DNA of 64,000 nucleotides from Yoonia vestfoldensis (GTDB lineage: Bacteria > Pseudomonadota > Alphaproteobacteria > Rhodobacterales > Rhodobacteraceae): positions 1,984,001 through 2,048,000 of the forward strand of contig NZ_CP021431.1 in assembly GCF_002158905.1 (NCBI RefSeq). The letters are read 5' to 3'. The position numbers were made by a program, and so were the translations under genes. Below, in pieces: positions 35,860 to 44,906 of this stretch. How positions within the stretch are numbered: the stretch's first letter is position 1; every line of letters starts with the position of its first letter. The notes beneath the pieces are model-generated. The model did not search any database and had not been told where the DNA came from. It saw nothing but the letters and a program-made list of their open reading frames with translations.

Positions 35860-36225
35860 CTAGATGTTCGGTCCCGGCATCTGGTGGATCGGCTTATGGA
35901 TGAATCTGTCCGGCTCGGATATCCAGATCTTGCAGATGTCGTCGCAAGACGTGAGACCGCCGAGTGTCTTGAGCCTGCGTGCGAAGTTGTCGGCGGCCAT
36001 GAAATCCGCCAAATGGATGCGCAGCTGGTCGTGGTCATCGTGATGGAACCGCGTGACTGTTGGGTCTTTGATGGTGCGGTTCATGCGCGACCAGACCGTT
36101 GGTCCATGGATGGTTTGGCGTCGTCAGATGGTGCTCGATCCCATTGGCCATTGCCCTCGGACCGATGGCGGACCATGGCTCGCCCTCGCAGATCATGTCG
36201 AAGCGCATCGGCCGTGAACAGCCGA
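35860..36225 (-). pseudogene. IS481-type transposase relic
   Basis: Minus-strand fragments read SRPMRFDMICE, NGIEHHLTTPNHPWTNG, then, in another frame, MNRTIKDPTVTRFHHD, HLADFMAADNFARRLKTL, SEPDRFIHKPIHQMPGPN. These are the C-terminal half of an IS481 family transposase. A 2-base loss near 36085 (after NGLV) shifts the frame, and 36 extra bases lie between MICE and ANGIEH. The N-terminal half is missing. Confidence 0.8.
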
Positions 36226-36226
36226 A

Positions 36227-36590
36227 GTGCACCCCGACACGGTGCGCTATTGGGAACGCAAGGCGCGGATCGACCTGCGTGGCTGGGCACCTGACCCTCT
36301 GTTGCGGGCGCTGGGCAAGGACGATCTGATCCAGCGCCATAGCGACCCCGCAATCCCGATGGTTGGGGCGTTTTCGCACATTATGCGCGCATGGGGTGGT
36401 GCCTTCGCCGACAACGCGAACCACGCCCAGCGCCAGCCAGGCAGCGCACGCACCCGCAAGGGGCACCCTATCGTGCGATGGCGATCAACGGAAAGGGCCG
36501 GTGTTTCGCGGTGGCATGACCACTGGCCCCAAGACGCCCGAAGGCCGCGCAGGCATGACAGACGCGCAGCAAGCCGGAATGACTGCCTGA
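36227..36590 (+). pseudogene. Relic of an HGG-motif small protein gene
   Basis: Plus-strand frames contain HPDTVRYWERKARIDLRGW and, downstream in another frame, GGMTTGPKTPEGRAG. The latter resembles the HGG-x-TGPKTPEGRAR motif of short phage- or plasmid-associated proteins, but the preceding His and flanks are broken. At least one frameshift separates the two parts. I do not recognise the first part. Confidence 0.45.
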
Positions 36591-36672
36591 CACACTCTAT
36601 GCGTTTATACTTTCCTTTATAATACAACCAGAGAAAGAATAGGCCGGCATTACCCAGCCTAAGGCCAGACCG

Positions 36673-39600
36673 TTGCAGATTAACGATTTCATCGACCGTT
36701 GGAAAAACTCGGGCGGCAGCGAACGCGCCAATTTCCAGACCTTTGCGAACGAACTCTGCGACGCGCTGGGCGTGCCGCGCCCTGCCCCGGCGACGGAAAC
36801 CGCGACCGCCAATTCCTATTGCTTTGAACACCTCGTGACCTTCATCCACACCGGCAGCCAGACGCGGGGGTTTGTGGACCTCTACCGCGCGGGCCATTTC
36901 GTGATGGAAGCCAAACAGGGCGTTGCAGCCGCTGTGGATGATGCACAACCCGCCCTTCTACCCGACCTGCCCAGTGCCACCCGCAAGGGGCATGGCACGC
37001 GCGGCACGCGGCGCTGGGATGATACCATGCTGCGCGCCCGCAATCAGGCGGATGGCTACGCGCGCGCGGTGTCGCGCAAGGATGGCTGGCCGCCCTTCCT
37101 GCTGGTGGTGGACGTGGGCCATGTGATCGAAGTCTATGCGGACTTCTCGGGACAGGGCCAAGGTTACACCCAGTATCCAGACGGCAACCGCTACCGGATC
37201 ACGCTGGACGATCTGCGCAATGAGGCGACCCGCGACCGCCTGCGCACGATCTGGACAGACCCGCACGCGCTCGACCCGTCCAAGATCGCGGCCCAAGTCA
37301 CCCGCGAAGTGGCTGACAGGCTGGCCGCGCTTGGCAAGTCATTCGAAGGGCAAGGCCACGAACCCGAGGCGGTGGCGCGTTTCCTAATGCGGTGCCTTTT
37401 CACCATGTTTGCCGAAGATGTGGAGCTGATCCCGCACAACAGCTTTTCGGACCTGCTGAAACGGTTGCGCGGGCATCCCGAACACGCGGCCCCTGCGCTC
37501 AAAGGACTATGGGAAACGATGAACACCGGCGGGTTTTCGCAGGTGCTGACGATCGACCTGAAACGCTTTAACGGGGGCCTGTTCAAAGAGGCCGACGCCC
37601 TGCCCCTGTCCAACGTGCAACTGTCGCTGCTGATCGACGCCGCCAGCCGCGATTGGCGCGAAGTCGAACCGGCCATTTTCGGCACCCTGCTGGAACGCGC
37701 ATTGGATAAGAAACAGCGCCACAAGCTGGGCGCGCATTACACGCCGCGCGCCTATGTCGAACGGCTGGTAGTGCCGACCATCATGGACCCTTTGCGCAGC
37801 GACTGGCGCGATGTGCAGGCGGCGGCGCTGACCTTGGCCGCCCAAGGGCGCGACGATGACGCCCGCGCCGCTGTGCGCGCCTTTCACGACCAGTTGTGCG
37901 AAATCCGCGTGCTGGACCCGGCCTGCGGATCGGGCAATTTCCTTTATGTCGCGCTGGAGCTGATGAAACGGCTGGAAGGCGAAGTGACCGCCCTGCTGGC
38001 CGAACTGGGCGAGGATCAGGCGAACCTGTCGCTGGCAGGCCATACCGTGGACCCGCACCAGTTTCTGGGGATCGAACTGAACCCCTGGGCGGCGGCGGTG
38101 GCCGAACTGGTGCTGTGGATCGGCTATCTGCAATGGCATTTCCGCACGCATGGCACGGCATCCCCCGCCGAACCCGTGCTGCGCGATTTCCGCAATATCG
38201 AAAACCGCGATGCGGTGCTGACCTATCAGGGCACGCAACCAAGGCTGGATGATGCAGGCGCGCCTGTCACCCGCTGGGACGGGACCAGCACCATTTTGCA
38301 CCCTGTCACCGGCGAACAGGTGCCAGATGCGGCGGCGCGCGTGGCCGTGCTGGATTACATCAAGCCCGCCCCCGCCAAATGGCCCGAGGCGGATTTCATC
38401 ATCGGCAACCCGCCGTTTATCGGGGCAAGCCGGATGCGCGACGCGCTGGGCGATGGCTATGCCGAAGCCTTGTGGAAAGCATATCCCAAAATGCCGCAAA
38501 GCGCGGATTTCGTCATGTTCTGGTGGGAAAAGGCGGCATTGGCAGCGCGCGCATGGAAACCGGTCACCGACAAGACCCGCGCCAAAGGCACGCGGCGTTT
38601 CGGGCTGATCACCACCAATTCGCTGCGCCAGACCTTTAACCGCAAGGTGCTGGAACCGCATTTGGCCGACCCGAAAACACCCCTGTCACTGACCTATGCC
38701 ATTCCAGACCATCCGTGGGTGGATGCAGGCGACGGGGCAGCGGTGCGGATTGCCATGACCGTGGCGGAAAAGGGCAAGGCCACGGGTCGGCTGCTGACCG
38801 TGACCGAGGAAGTCAAAGGCGAGGCAGAGGCCGAAGGCCGCGCCGTGCGCTTTGATATCCAGAAGGGCAAGATTTTCGGCAATCTGCGGATCGGGGCAGA
38901 TGTGGCGGGGGCGATGCCGTTAAAGGCGAATGATGGAATATCATCACCAGGCGTTAAATTGCATGGTGCAGGCTTCATTGTCACGCCAGCAACAGCACGG
39001 GCGCTCGGGCTTGGAACAGTAACCGGACTGGAAAACCATGTCCGAGAATATCGAAATGGGCGCGACCTCATGGCCAATTCGCGCGGCGTTATGGTCATTG
39101 ATCTATTTGGTCTGACAGCGGCCGACGTGCGCGAACGGTTTCCGGCGATATATCAACATGTTTCGGACAACGTGAAACCCGAACGGGACCAGAATAACCG
39201 TGAGACCTACAAGCGCAACTGGTGGATACACGGCGAACCACGCAAAGACCTACGCCCTGCGCTGAAAGGCCTTTCGCGCTATATTGCAACGGTGGAAACG
39301 ACGAAGCATAGGGTCTTCCAATTCGTTGAAGGGCACACGCTTCCCGACAATATGCTTATCGCTATTGGTCTTAACGATGCCGCTGCATTAGCAGTGCTGA
39401 CATCACGCTTTCATGTCACATGGGCTTTGAAAGCGGGTGGCACTCTCGAAGACCGCCCGCGCTATAACAAGACAGTCTGTTTCGACCCCTTCCCCTTCCC
39501 TGACCCGACCGAAGCCCAGAAGGCGCATCTGCGCAGCCTTGGCGAACAGCTCGACGCGCATCGCAAGGCACAACAGGCGGCGCATCCCAAGCTGACCCTG

Positions 39601-40131
39601 ACGGCCATGTATAACGTGCTGGAAAAACTGCGCGCGGGCGACCGGATCGAAGGCAAGGACAAGGACATCTATGACCAAGGGCTGGTCGGCATCCTGCGCG
39701 ACCTGCATGACCAGATCGACGCCGCCGTGGCCGACGCCTATGGCTGGCCTGCCGATCTGTCCGACGATGACATCCTGCACCGCCTTGTGGACCTCAACCG
39801 TACCCGCGCGGCAGAGGAAGCGCGCGGTCTGATCCGCTGGCTGCGCCCAGAATACCAGAACCCCGCCGGTCACGCCGCGACCGTCAAGGCCGACCAAGGT
39901 GCGATGGACCTTGGCCCTGCTGTCACCACGGCCAAAGACCCCTGGCCCAAAACCCTGCCCGAACAGATCAAGGCCGTCCGCGCCGCCCTGACCGACATGG
40001 GCGAAGCGACGCCCGAACAAGTCGCCCGCCAATTTGCCCGAGGCCGCGCAAGCACGGTGCAACCCCTGCTGGAAAGCCTGACAGCACTAGGTCAGGCACG
40101 GCTAACGGATAAAGGGCGCTTCGCCGCGTGA
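36673..40131 (+). CDS. MmeI-like type IIG/IIL restriction-modification enzyme
   Basis: The 1152-residue protein combines nuclease and methylase. Near the N-terminus D69-x9-E79-x-K81 (FVDLYRAGHFVMEAKQG) matches the MmeI nuclease motif. A methyltransferase domain follows with motif I DPACGSGNF (near 416) and motif IV NPPF (near 579). A putative target-recognition domain (about 745-940) comes next, then a helical C-terminus. Such enzymes cut and methylate with one chain; a self-methylated strand protects. The start is TTG, with AAGG upstream and an in-frame TAG just before. Bases 38920-39480 have AT-richer codons than the rest. No separate partner gene is near. Confidence 0.88.
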   Translation: MQINDFIDRWKNSGGSERANFQTFANELCDALGVPRPAPATETATANSYCFEHLVTFIHTGSQTRGFVDLYRAGHFVMEAKQGVAAAVDDAQPALLPDLPSATRKGHGTRGTRRWDDTMLRARNQADGYARAVSRKDGWPPFLLVVDVGHVIEVYADFSGQGQGYTQYPDGNRYRITLDDLRNEATRDRLRTIWTDPHALDPSKIAAQVTREVADRLAALGKSFEGQGHEPEAVARFLMRCLFTMFAEDVELIPHNSFSDLLKRLRGHPEHAAPALKGLWETMNTGGFSQVLTIDLKRFNGGLFKEADALPLSNVQLSLLIDAASRDWREVEPAIFGTLLERALDKKQRHKLGAHYTPRAYVERLVVPTIMDPLRSDWRDVQAAALTLAAQGRDDDARAAVRAFHDQLCEIRVLDPACGSGNFLYVALELMKRLEGEVTALLAELGEDQANLSLAGHTVDPHQFLGIELNPWAAAVAELVLWIGYLQWHFRTHGTASPAEPVLRDFRNIENRDAVLTYQGTQPRLDDAGAPVTRWDGTSTILHPVTGEQVPDAAARVAVLDYIKPAPAKWPEADFIIGNPPFIGASRMRDALGDGYAEALWKAYPKMPQSADFVMFWWEKAALAARAWKPVTDKTRAKGTRRFGLITTNSLRQTFNRKVLEPHLADPKTPLSLTYAIPDHPWVDAGDGAAVRIAMTVAEKGKATGRLLTVTEEVKGEAEAEGRAVRFDIQKGKIFGNLRIGADVAGAMPLKANDGISSPGVKLHGAGFIVTPATARALGLGTVTGLENHVREYRNGRDLMANSRGVMVIDLFGLTAADVRERFPAIYQHVSDNVKPERDQNNRETYKRNWWIHGEPRKDLRPALKGLSRYIATVETTKHRVFQFVEGHTLPDNMLIAIGLNDAAALAVLTSRFHVTWALKAGGTLEDRPRYNKTVCFDPFPFPDPTEAQKAHLRSLGEQLDAHRKAQQAAHPKLTLTAMYNVLEKLRAGDRIEGKDKDIYDQGLVGILRDLHDQIDAAVADAYGWPADLSDDDILHRLVDLNRTRAAEEARGLIRWLRPEYQNPAGHAATVKADQGAMDLGPAVTTAKDPWPKTLPEQIKAVRAALTDMGEATPEQVARQFARGRASTVQPLLESLTALGQARLTDKGRFAA

Positions 40132-40389
40132 TGGCTGACCCGGTGGCGCGACTGTCGCAAGCACCCACCTGTCGATCGCATGGGGGGCCGAATCCTTGCG
40201 CCGATCCATCTAGGGACCGATGCGGCAAGGATATTGCGCGCAGCCACAAAATGGGGATTTCCCTGAATGCAGGGAAAATTCCTTTCCCATAAAGACGGGT
40301 AACCAAACGACACAAAGGATATTTAAGGGATAAGCAAAGATTACCCTAAGATTTTATCCATCAATATCATATAATTATTTGGATTTTAA
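40132..40389. other. Gene-free region between the RM gene and tRNA-Thr
   Basis: No gene is supported. A perfect 8-bp hairpin (TTTCCCTG, AATG, CAGGGAAA; 40258-40277) lies 127 bases after the RM stop and may terminate it. The right third (40310-40389) is AT-rich, unlike the core genome. It borders the 3' end of the tRNA gene, a typical integration boundary. Confidence 0.6.
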
Positions 40390-40465
40390 TGGTGCCCCCA
40401 CACGGACTCGAACCGCGGACCTACTGATTACAAATCAGTTGCTCTACCAGCTGAGCTATAGGGGC
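40390..40465 (-). tRNA. tRNA-Thr (anticodon TGT)
   Basis: The 76-base gene reads on the minus strand from GCCCCTATAGCTCAGC. The anticodon stem-loop CTGATTTGTAATCAG places TGT at the anticodon. The T-arm is GGTTCGAGTCC, the acceptor end pairs with one G-U, and CCA is encoded. No intron. It would read ACA (and ACG/ACU weakly). Confidence 0.97.
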
Positions 40466-40493
40466 ACTGGTCGGGGCGTGCCCCGGTGGCGGG

Positions 40494-40523
40494 CGTATAG
40501 CAGGGTGAAATACACTCTGGCAA
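40494..40523 (-). promoter_or_regulatory. Candidate tRNA-Thr promoter
   Basis: On the minus strand TTGCCA and TATACG are spaced 18 bases, about 30 bases upstream of the mature tRNA 5' end. A CGGGGC/GCCCCG hairpin at 40472-40485 lies in the leader. Confidence 0.5.
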
Positions 40524-40566
40524 TGCCGATCTGGTGGAAAATGTGCAAAATCTGCGCGCGACGATA

Positions 40567-42222
40567 TCAGCGGTTCGCGCGCGCCAGCAAGATCACCGCA
40601 GCCAACCCCACCAGCGTGATCATCAAGGCGGCCGGGGCGGCCTCGGACAGGTTTTCCAGCACTGCCTTGGCATGGACCCGCGTGGCCAGTGTTTCATAGT
40701 TGAAAGGCCGCAGCAGCAGGGTTGCGGGCAGCTCTTTGACGATATCGACAAAGACCAACAGCAGCGCCGATCCCAGTGACGCGCGCACCAGCGGCAGATG
40801 CACCGCGCGCAGGGTTCCGCCTGCGGTGCGTCCCAGTGACCGCGCGGCCATCGGCAGGCTGGGCGATACCCGCCCCAGCGCCGCATCCGCAGCGCCTTGT
40901 GCGATGGCAAAGAACCGCACGACATAGGCCAGCACCAAGGCCGCGGCCGATCCGGTCAGGATCAGGCCGGGGTCGCTGAACCCCGCGGCCACCAAAGCAT
41001 CGGCCAGCCGGTTGTCAAAGGCGGCCAGCGGCACCAGGATGCCAAGGCCCAGCACAGCCCCCGGCGCGGCATAGCCGATGGCCGTGACCGGCATCAGCAG
41101 CGCAGGCAGCCGGTGGCGCGACATCCGCACGCCATAGACCATGAACACCCCGCCCAGGACAGTCAGCACCGCCGCGATCCCACCGACCGTGACAGTGTGC
41201 AAAACCGCCCGGCGCAGCCCCGGGGCCAGCCATGTCTCGGCATCAAGCGCATGGCTGCTGATCACCACCACCGGCAGCACGAATCCCATCAGCACCGGAA
41301 AGAGGCAAAGCGCGGTCACGCCCCAGGCCTTCCAGCCGGTCAGCGCTTCGGGTGCGACCGGCCTTGCGCCGCGCGCAGAGCCAAAGAAACGGATCTTGCG
41401 ACGGCTTAGCTTTTCGGCCAGCACAAGGATCACGATCACCGCCAGCATCGTGGTCGCAAGCTGCGCCGCCCCGCCCAGATTGCCCGCCTGCAGCCAGACC
41501 GAGAAAATCCCGGTCGTCAGGGTCTGCACGGCGAAAAAATCCACCGTGCCGAAATCATTGACGGTTTCCATCATCACGATGGCGACGGCGGCGGCGATCG
41601 CAGGGCGCGCCAGCGGCAGCCCGACCCGCAAGAACCGGCCCCAGGCCCCTGCCCCCAGCGCGCGGGCCACCTCGAAAGCGGCCCCCGATTGTTCGCGAAA
41701 GGCCGCACGCGCCAGCAGATAGACATAAGGATAAAGCGCCGCGCTTAGCACCACGATGGCCGCTTCGCGGGTGCGGATCGCGGGGAACCAGTAATCGCGC
41801 GGGCTGGTCCAGCCAAAGGTTTCGCGCAATGCTGTCTGCACAGGGCCTGCATATTCCAGAAAATCGACCAGCGCATAGGCCCCCACATAGGCCGGCACCG
41901 CCAGCGGCATCAGCAAGGCCCATTGCAGCACCGCACGGCCGGGAAAGCGGTACATCACCACCAGCCAGGCCGTGCCGGTGCCCACGACAGCCGTGATCGC
42001 CCCCACACTGAGCATCAGCACAAAGGTGTTCGACAGATAGCGTGGCAGCGTCGTGCTGATCAGATGTGGCCAGATATTCTCGGTCGGTGTCAGCGCAAAC
42101 CAGATCACCGCAAGGATCGGCATCATCACCGTCGCCGCAATCACAAAGGCGCCGACCGACCAAGGGTCGATCCGGCGTCGTCTGGGGCGGGGCAAGGAAA
42201 TCTGACTTATTTGATCGGACAT
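40567..42222 (-). CDS. Iron(III)/ThiP-type ABC transporter permease, fused double domain
   Basis: The 551-residue protein has about twelve membrane segments in two homologous halves. Each has an EAA loop: RALGAGAWGRFLRVGLPLARP and RSLGRTAGGTLRAVHLPLVR. This is the FbpB/SfuB (also ThiP) arrangement. Start at MSDQISQISLPR; upstream extension is not natural. No binding-protein or ATPase gene adjoins, so it is either served by genes elsewhere or is a single-gene remnant. Fe(III) is the commonest substrate. Confidence 0.88.
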   Translation of the reverse strand: MSDQISQISLPRPRRRRIDPWSVGAFVIAATVMMPILAVIWFALTPTENIWPHLISTTLPRYLSNTFVLMLSVGAITAVVGTGTAWLVVMYRFPGRAVLQWALLMPLAVPAYVGAYALVDFLEYAGPVQTALRETFGWTSPRDYWFPAIRTREAAIVVLSAALYPYVYLLARAAFREQSGAAFEVARALGAGAWGRFLRVGLPLARPAIAAAVAIVMMETVNDFGTVDFFAVQTLTTGIFSVWLQAGNLGGAAQLATTMLAVIVILVLAEKLSRRKIRFFGSARGARPVAPEALTGWKAWGVTALCLFPVLMGFVLPVVVISSHALDAETWLAPGLRRAVLHTVTVGGIAAVLTVLGGVFMVYGVRMSRHRLPALLMPVTAIGYAAPGAVLGLGILVPLAAFDNRLADALVAAGFSDPGLILTGSAAALVLAYVVRFFAIAQGAADAALGRVSPSLPMAARSLGRTAGGTLRAVHLPLVRASLGSALLLVFVDIVKELPATLLLRPFNYETLATRVHAKAVLENLSEAAPAALMITLVGLAAVILLARANR

Positions 42223-42305
42223 GAAAACCGGCTTAGTCGAAACCGGTTTCGCTGTCCAGAATGCGCCTGATACTGTAAAGCAGGGCAAAACGCCGGGGAC
42301 CGCTT

Positions 42306-43187
42306 ATGCAGATCGCTTTTCATATCGGCGCGCATTGCACCGACGAGGACCGTTTGCTGAAATCGGTGCTCAAGAATGCGCAGATCCTTGCCCAGCAAGG
42401 CATTGCCGTGCCCGGACCCGGCAAATACCGCAGCCTGATCCGCGAGGCGATCCACGGGTTGGCCGGCAATGACCTGCACCCCGACACCCGCGATATCCTG
42501 CTGGAAACGATCACCGATACCCAGACCCCGCGACGATTGGTCCTGAGCAACGAGAATTTCCTCTGCGTGCCGAACCGGATCTATGAACATGGCGTCTTTT
42601 ATCCGCAGGCCGAAACCAAGACCCGCGGCCTGCACCGGCTGTTCCCCGAGGATGAGATCAGCCTGTTCATGGCGATCCGCAATCCCGCAGGTTTCCTGCA
42701 AGACAGCTTGGCCCGCATCCAGCAGACCCGTATTGACGCCAACCTTGGCGTACTGGACCCCGAAGAGATCCGCTGGTCGGACGTGATCCGCCGCATCAAG
42801 CAAGGCGCGCCGGACACATTGCTGACCCTGTGGTGCAACGAGGATTCGCCGCTGATCTGGGATCAGCTGATCCGCCGCCTGTCAGGGATCGACCCGCAAA
42901 GCCCGATCACCGGCGGCACCGACCTGCTGGCAAGCCTGCTGGACCCCGAGGGGATGGCGATCCTGTCGGATAGTCTTGCCAAGGCGCCGTTTGACAGCGA
43001 TGCCGACCGCCATGACATGATTGCCGCGATCTGGTCCGAACATGCCCGCCCGGATGTGGTCGATCAAGACATCGAGCTGCCCGAACTGGACGCCGCCAGC
43101 GTGGCCCATCTGACAGCGCTTTATGAACAAGACCTTGCGGTGATCGATGCGATGCCGGGGGTCGAATTGCTGCTGCCGTTCCGCTGA
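42306..43187 (+). CDS. Conserved hypothetical protein
   Basis: The 293-residue protein starts MQIAFHIGAHCTDEDRLLKS. The FHIGAH start recalls sulfotransferase-like P-loops (IGAHKTGT), but the loop is HCTDED here, so ATP/PAPS binding is not assured. The sequence is otherwise even in composition, soluble and without signal peptide. It lies divergent from the Fe permease and convergent with gapR. I do not assign a function. Confidence 0.8.
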   Translation: MQIAFHIGAHCTDEDRLLKSVLKNAQILAQQGIAVPGPGKYRSLIREAIHGLAGNDLHPDTRDILLETITDTQTPRRLVLSNENFLCVPNRIYEHGVFYPQAETKTRGLHRLFPEDEISLFMAIRNPAGFLQDSLARIQQTRIDANLGVLDPEEIRWSDVIRRIKQGAPDTLLTLWCNEDSPLIWDQLIRRLSGIDPQSPITGGTDLLASLLDPEGMAILSDSLAKAPFDSDADRHDMIAAIWSEHARPDVVDQDIELPELDAASVAHLTALYEQDLAVIDAMPGVELLLPFR

Positions 43188-43191
43188 TCTG

Positions 43192-43452
43192 TCAGGACAT
43201 GCCCAGCGCGGACATGTAAAGATCCATCACGGCCTCTTCTTCGGCCAGATCATTGGCGTCGCGTTTGCGGATCGCGATGATCTTGCGCAGGACCTTGGTG
43301 TCATAGCCGCGCCCTTTTGCTTCGGCCATCACCTCTTTCTGGGCATCGGCGATGTCTTTCTTTTCCGCCTCTAGCCGTTCAAAGCGTTCGATGAACTGGC
43401 GCAGCTCTTCGGCGGCGACGTTGGATGTGGTCTCGATGATTGAATCGGTCAT
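43192..43452 (-). CDS. gapR: GapR nucleoid-associated protein (DUF2312)
   Basis: The 86-residue protein reads AAEELRQFIERFERLEAEKKDI, then KEVMAEAKGRGYDTKVLRKIIAIRK and EEAVMDLYMSALG. That is the GapR family. In Caulobacter GapR binds overtwisted DNA ahead of polymerases and helps topoisomerases. The N-terminal coiled coil (about residues 12-45) is clear. Start is the ATG behind CAGGAGAGC; the longer frame is not conserved-like. Confidence 0.92.
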   Translation of the reverse strand: MTDSIIETTSNVAAEELRQFIERFERLEAEKKDIADAQKEVMAEAKGRGYDTKVLRKIIAIRKRDANDLAEEEAVMDLYMSALGMS

Positions 43453-43559
43453 GGCGCTCTCCTGCGGGTTGGCGTTTCCTAGCGGCTGGCCTGTGGACCC
43501 GCAACCCTTGCGCCGCACCCGCCCCCGCGCTAGGGCAGGCAAAACAAACGAGGTACGGG

Positions 43560-43775
43560 ATGGAAATCGTTATCTGGATCGGTGCGGCCATGTCGGCGAT
43601 CGGCCTGATCGGGATCGGCTATAGCGTTGTCATGGTGATGCGCGCCAAGCGGGCAAACCTGCCTGATGCCGAAATGCGCGCCCGTCTGGGCAAGGTGCTG
43701 CCGGTCAATCTGGGGGCTTTGTTGGTCTCGGTGCTGGGGCTGATGACGGTCGCGCTGGGGATCATGCTGGGCTAA
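43560..43775 (+). CDS. Small two-helix membrane protein, unknown
   Basis: The 71-residue protein has one helix at the start (MEIVIWIGAAMSAIGLIGIGYS) and one near the end (VNLGALLVSVLGLMTVALGIML). A basic loop separates them. The start follows GAGGTACGGG. It ends inside the convergent phosphotransferase gene by four bases. No family is recognised. Confidence 0.75.
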   Translation: MEIVIWIGAAMSAIGLIGIGYSVVMVMRAKRANLPDAEMRARLGKVLPVNLGALLVSVLGLMTVALGIMLG

Positions 43776-44815
43776 GGCCCGTCACGGGTGACCTGCAAGG
43801 CCAGCGCGGCCAGAACCGGCACCGCCTGACCGTAAGCGCGGGCCTGATCGGGGTTCGAGGCATTGCCGCTCTGCGCGCGCGCGCCCACCCCTGCAAGGAT
43901 CGCAGCCAGCCGGAAAAACGCAAAGACCAGATAAAACGCCCAATTGTCGATTGCGGGCAGGCCGCGCCGCGCAACATAGGCCGCGACATATTCCGCCTCG
44001 GTCGGCAGGCCATGCGCTGTGCGGTCGATCCCGCCCAAGCCCCGCATCCGGCCATCATGGGGCAGCCGCCATTGCATGCATTGATAGGCCAGATCGGCCA
44101 GCGGATGGCCCAGCGTGGATAATTCCCAATCCAGCACGCCCAAGATATCGGGCGCATCCGGCGCAAAGATCATATTGTCCAGCCGCCAATCGCCATGCAC
44201 CAGCGCCACCTGCCCGTCATCGGGCGGCATTTGCTGTGCCAGCCATGCCATGATCTGCGCCATCGCGGGCGTCGGTTCTGCCACACTGGCCAGATATTGG
44301 CGCGACCAACGGTCCAGCTGGCGGACAAAATAAGTGCCGGGCTTGCCGAAATCCGACAGGCCGACAGCGGCGGTATCGACATCATGCAACGCCGCCAGCG
44401 CCGCATTCATCGCGTCATAGATCGCAGCCCGACCCGCCGGTGCCACCTCGGGCAAGGCCGGATCCCAGAAAATGCGCCCGTCCAGATGTTCCATCACGAA
44501 AAACGCGCGCCCGCTGGGCGATGTGGCGGCATCGGCCAGATGCAACATGCGCGGCACCGGCACCGCTGTCTTTGCCAGCGCCTGCATGACGCGAAATTCA
44601 CGCTCTACCGCATGGGCCGAAGGCAGCAGGTCCCCCGGCGGCTTGCTGCGCAGCACATAGCGCCCGCTTTGGGCGGTGATCAGATAGGTCGGGTTGGATT
44701 GGCCAGTGCCGAATTTGGCAACCTCTTGCACAGAAGCGATGCCCGGCACGGCGGCGGACAGATATCCATCCAGCTGTGCCAGGGACATGCCCAGATCTTT
44801 TGCCGCCTCTTTCAT
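43772..44815 (-). CDS. Phosphotransferase (APH/ChoK-like), acyl-CoA dehydrogenase-associated
   Basis: The 347-residue protein has the aminoglycoside-phosphotransferase fold: YVLRSKPPGDLLPSAHAVEREF (ATP-binding Lys), HGDWRLDNMIF (catalytic loop) and VLDWELSTLGHPLADLA. Such proteins occur fused to acyl-CoA dehydrogenase in ACAD10/11, where they phosphorylate 4-hydroxyacyl-CoA. Here the dehydrogenase gene is the divergent neighbour, 91 bases away. This suggests the same pathway: 4-hydroxy fatty acid beta-oxidation. Start at MKEAAKDLGMSLAQ. Confidence 0.88.
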   Translation of the reverse strand: MKEAAKDLGMSLAQLDGYLSAAVPGIASVQEVAKFGTGQSNPTYLITAQSGRYVLRSKPPGDLLPSAHAVEREFRVMQALAKTAVPVPRMLHLADAATSPSGRAFFVMEHLDGRIFWDPALPEVAPAGRAAIYDAMNAALAALHDVDTAAVGLSDFGKPGTYFVRQLDRWSRQYLASVAEPTPAMAQIMAWLAQQMPPDDGQVALVHGDWRLDNMIFAPDAPDILGVLDWELSTLGHPLADLAYQCMQWRLPHDGRMRGLGGIDRTAHGLPTEAEYVAAYVARRGLPAIDNWAFYLVFAFFRLAAILAGVGARAQSGNASNPDQARAYGQAVPVLAALALQVTRDGP

Positions 44816-44906
44816 CCCGCAATAGGGCCATGTGACGCCAAGTAGCGCAAGCCGTTGATTGACACGGACCGCCCGCGATGCACGATGTCCTAGGGGGAGG
44901 AACACC

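Noticed and set aside
32653..40465. Direct repeat of the tRNA-Thr 3' end as an attachment site
   Set aside because: I looked for GGTGCCCCCAC and neighbours near 32.6 kb and within the segment and saw none; no integrase either.
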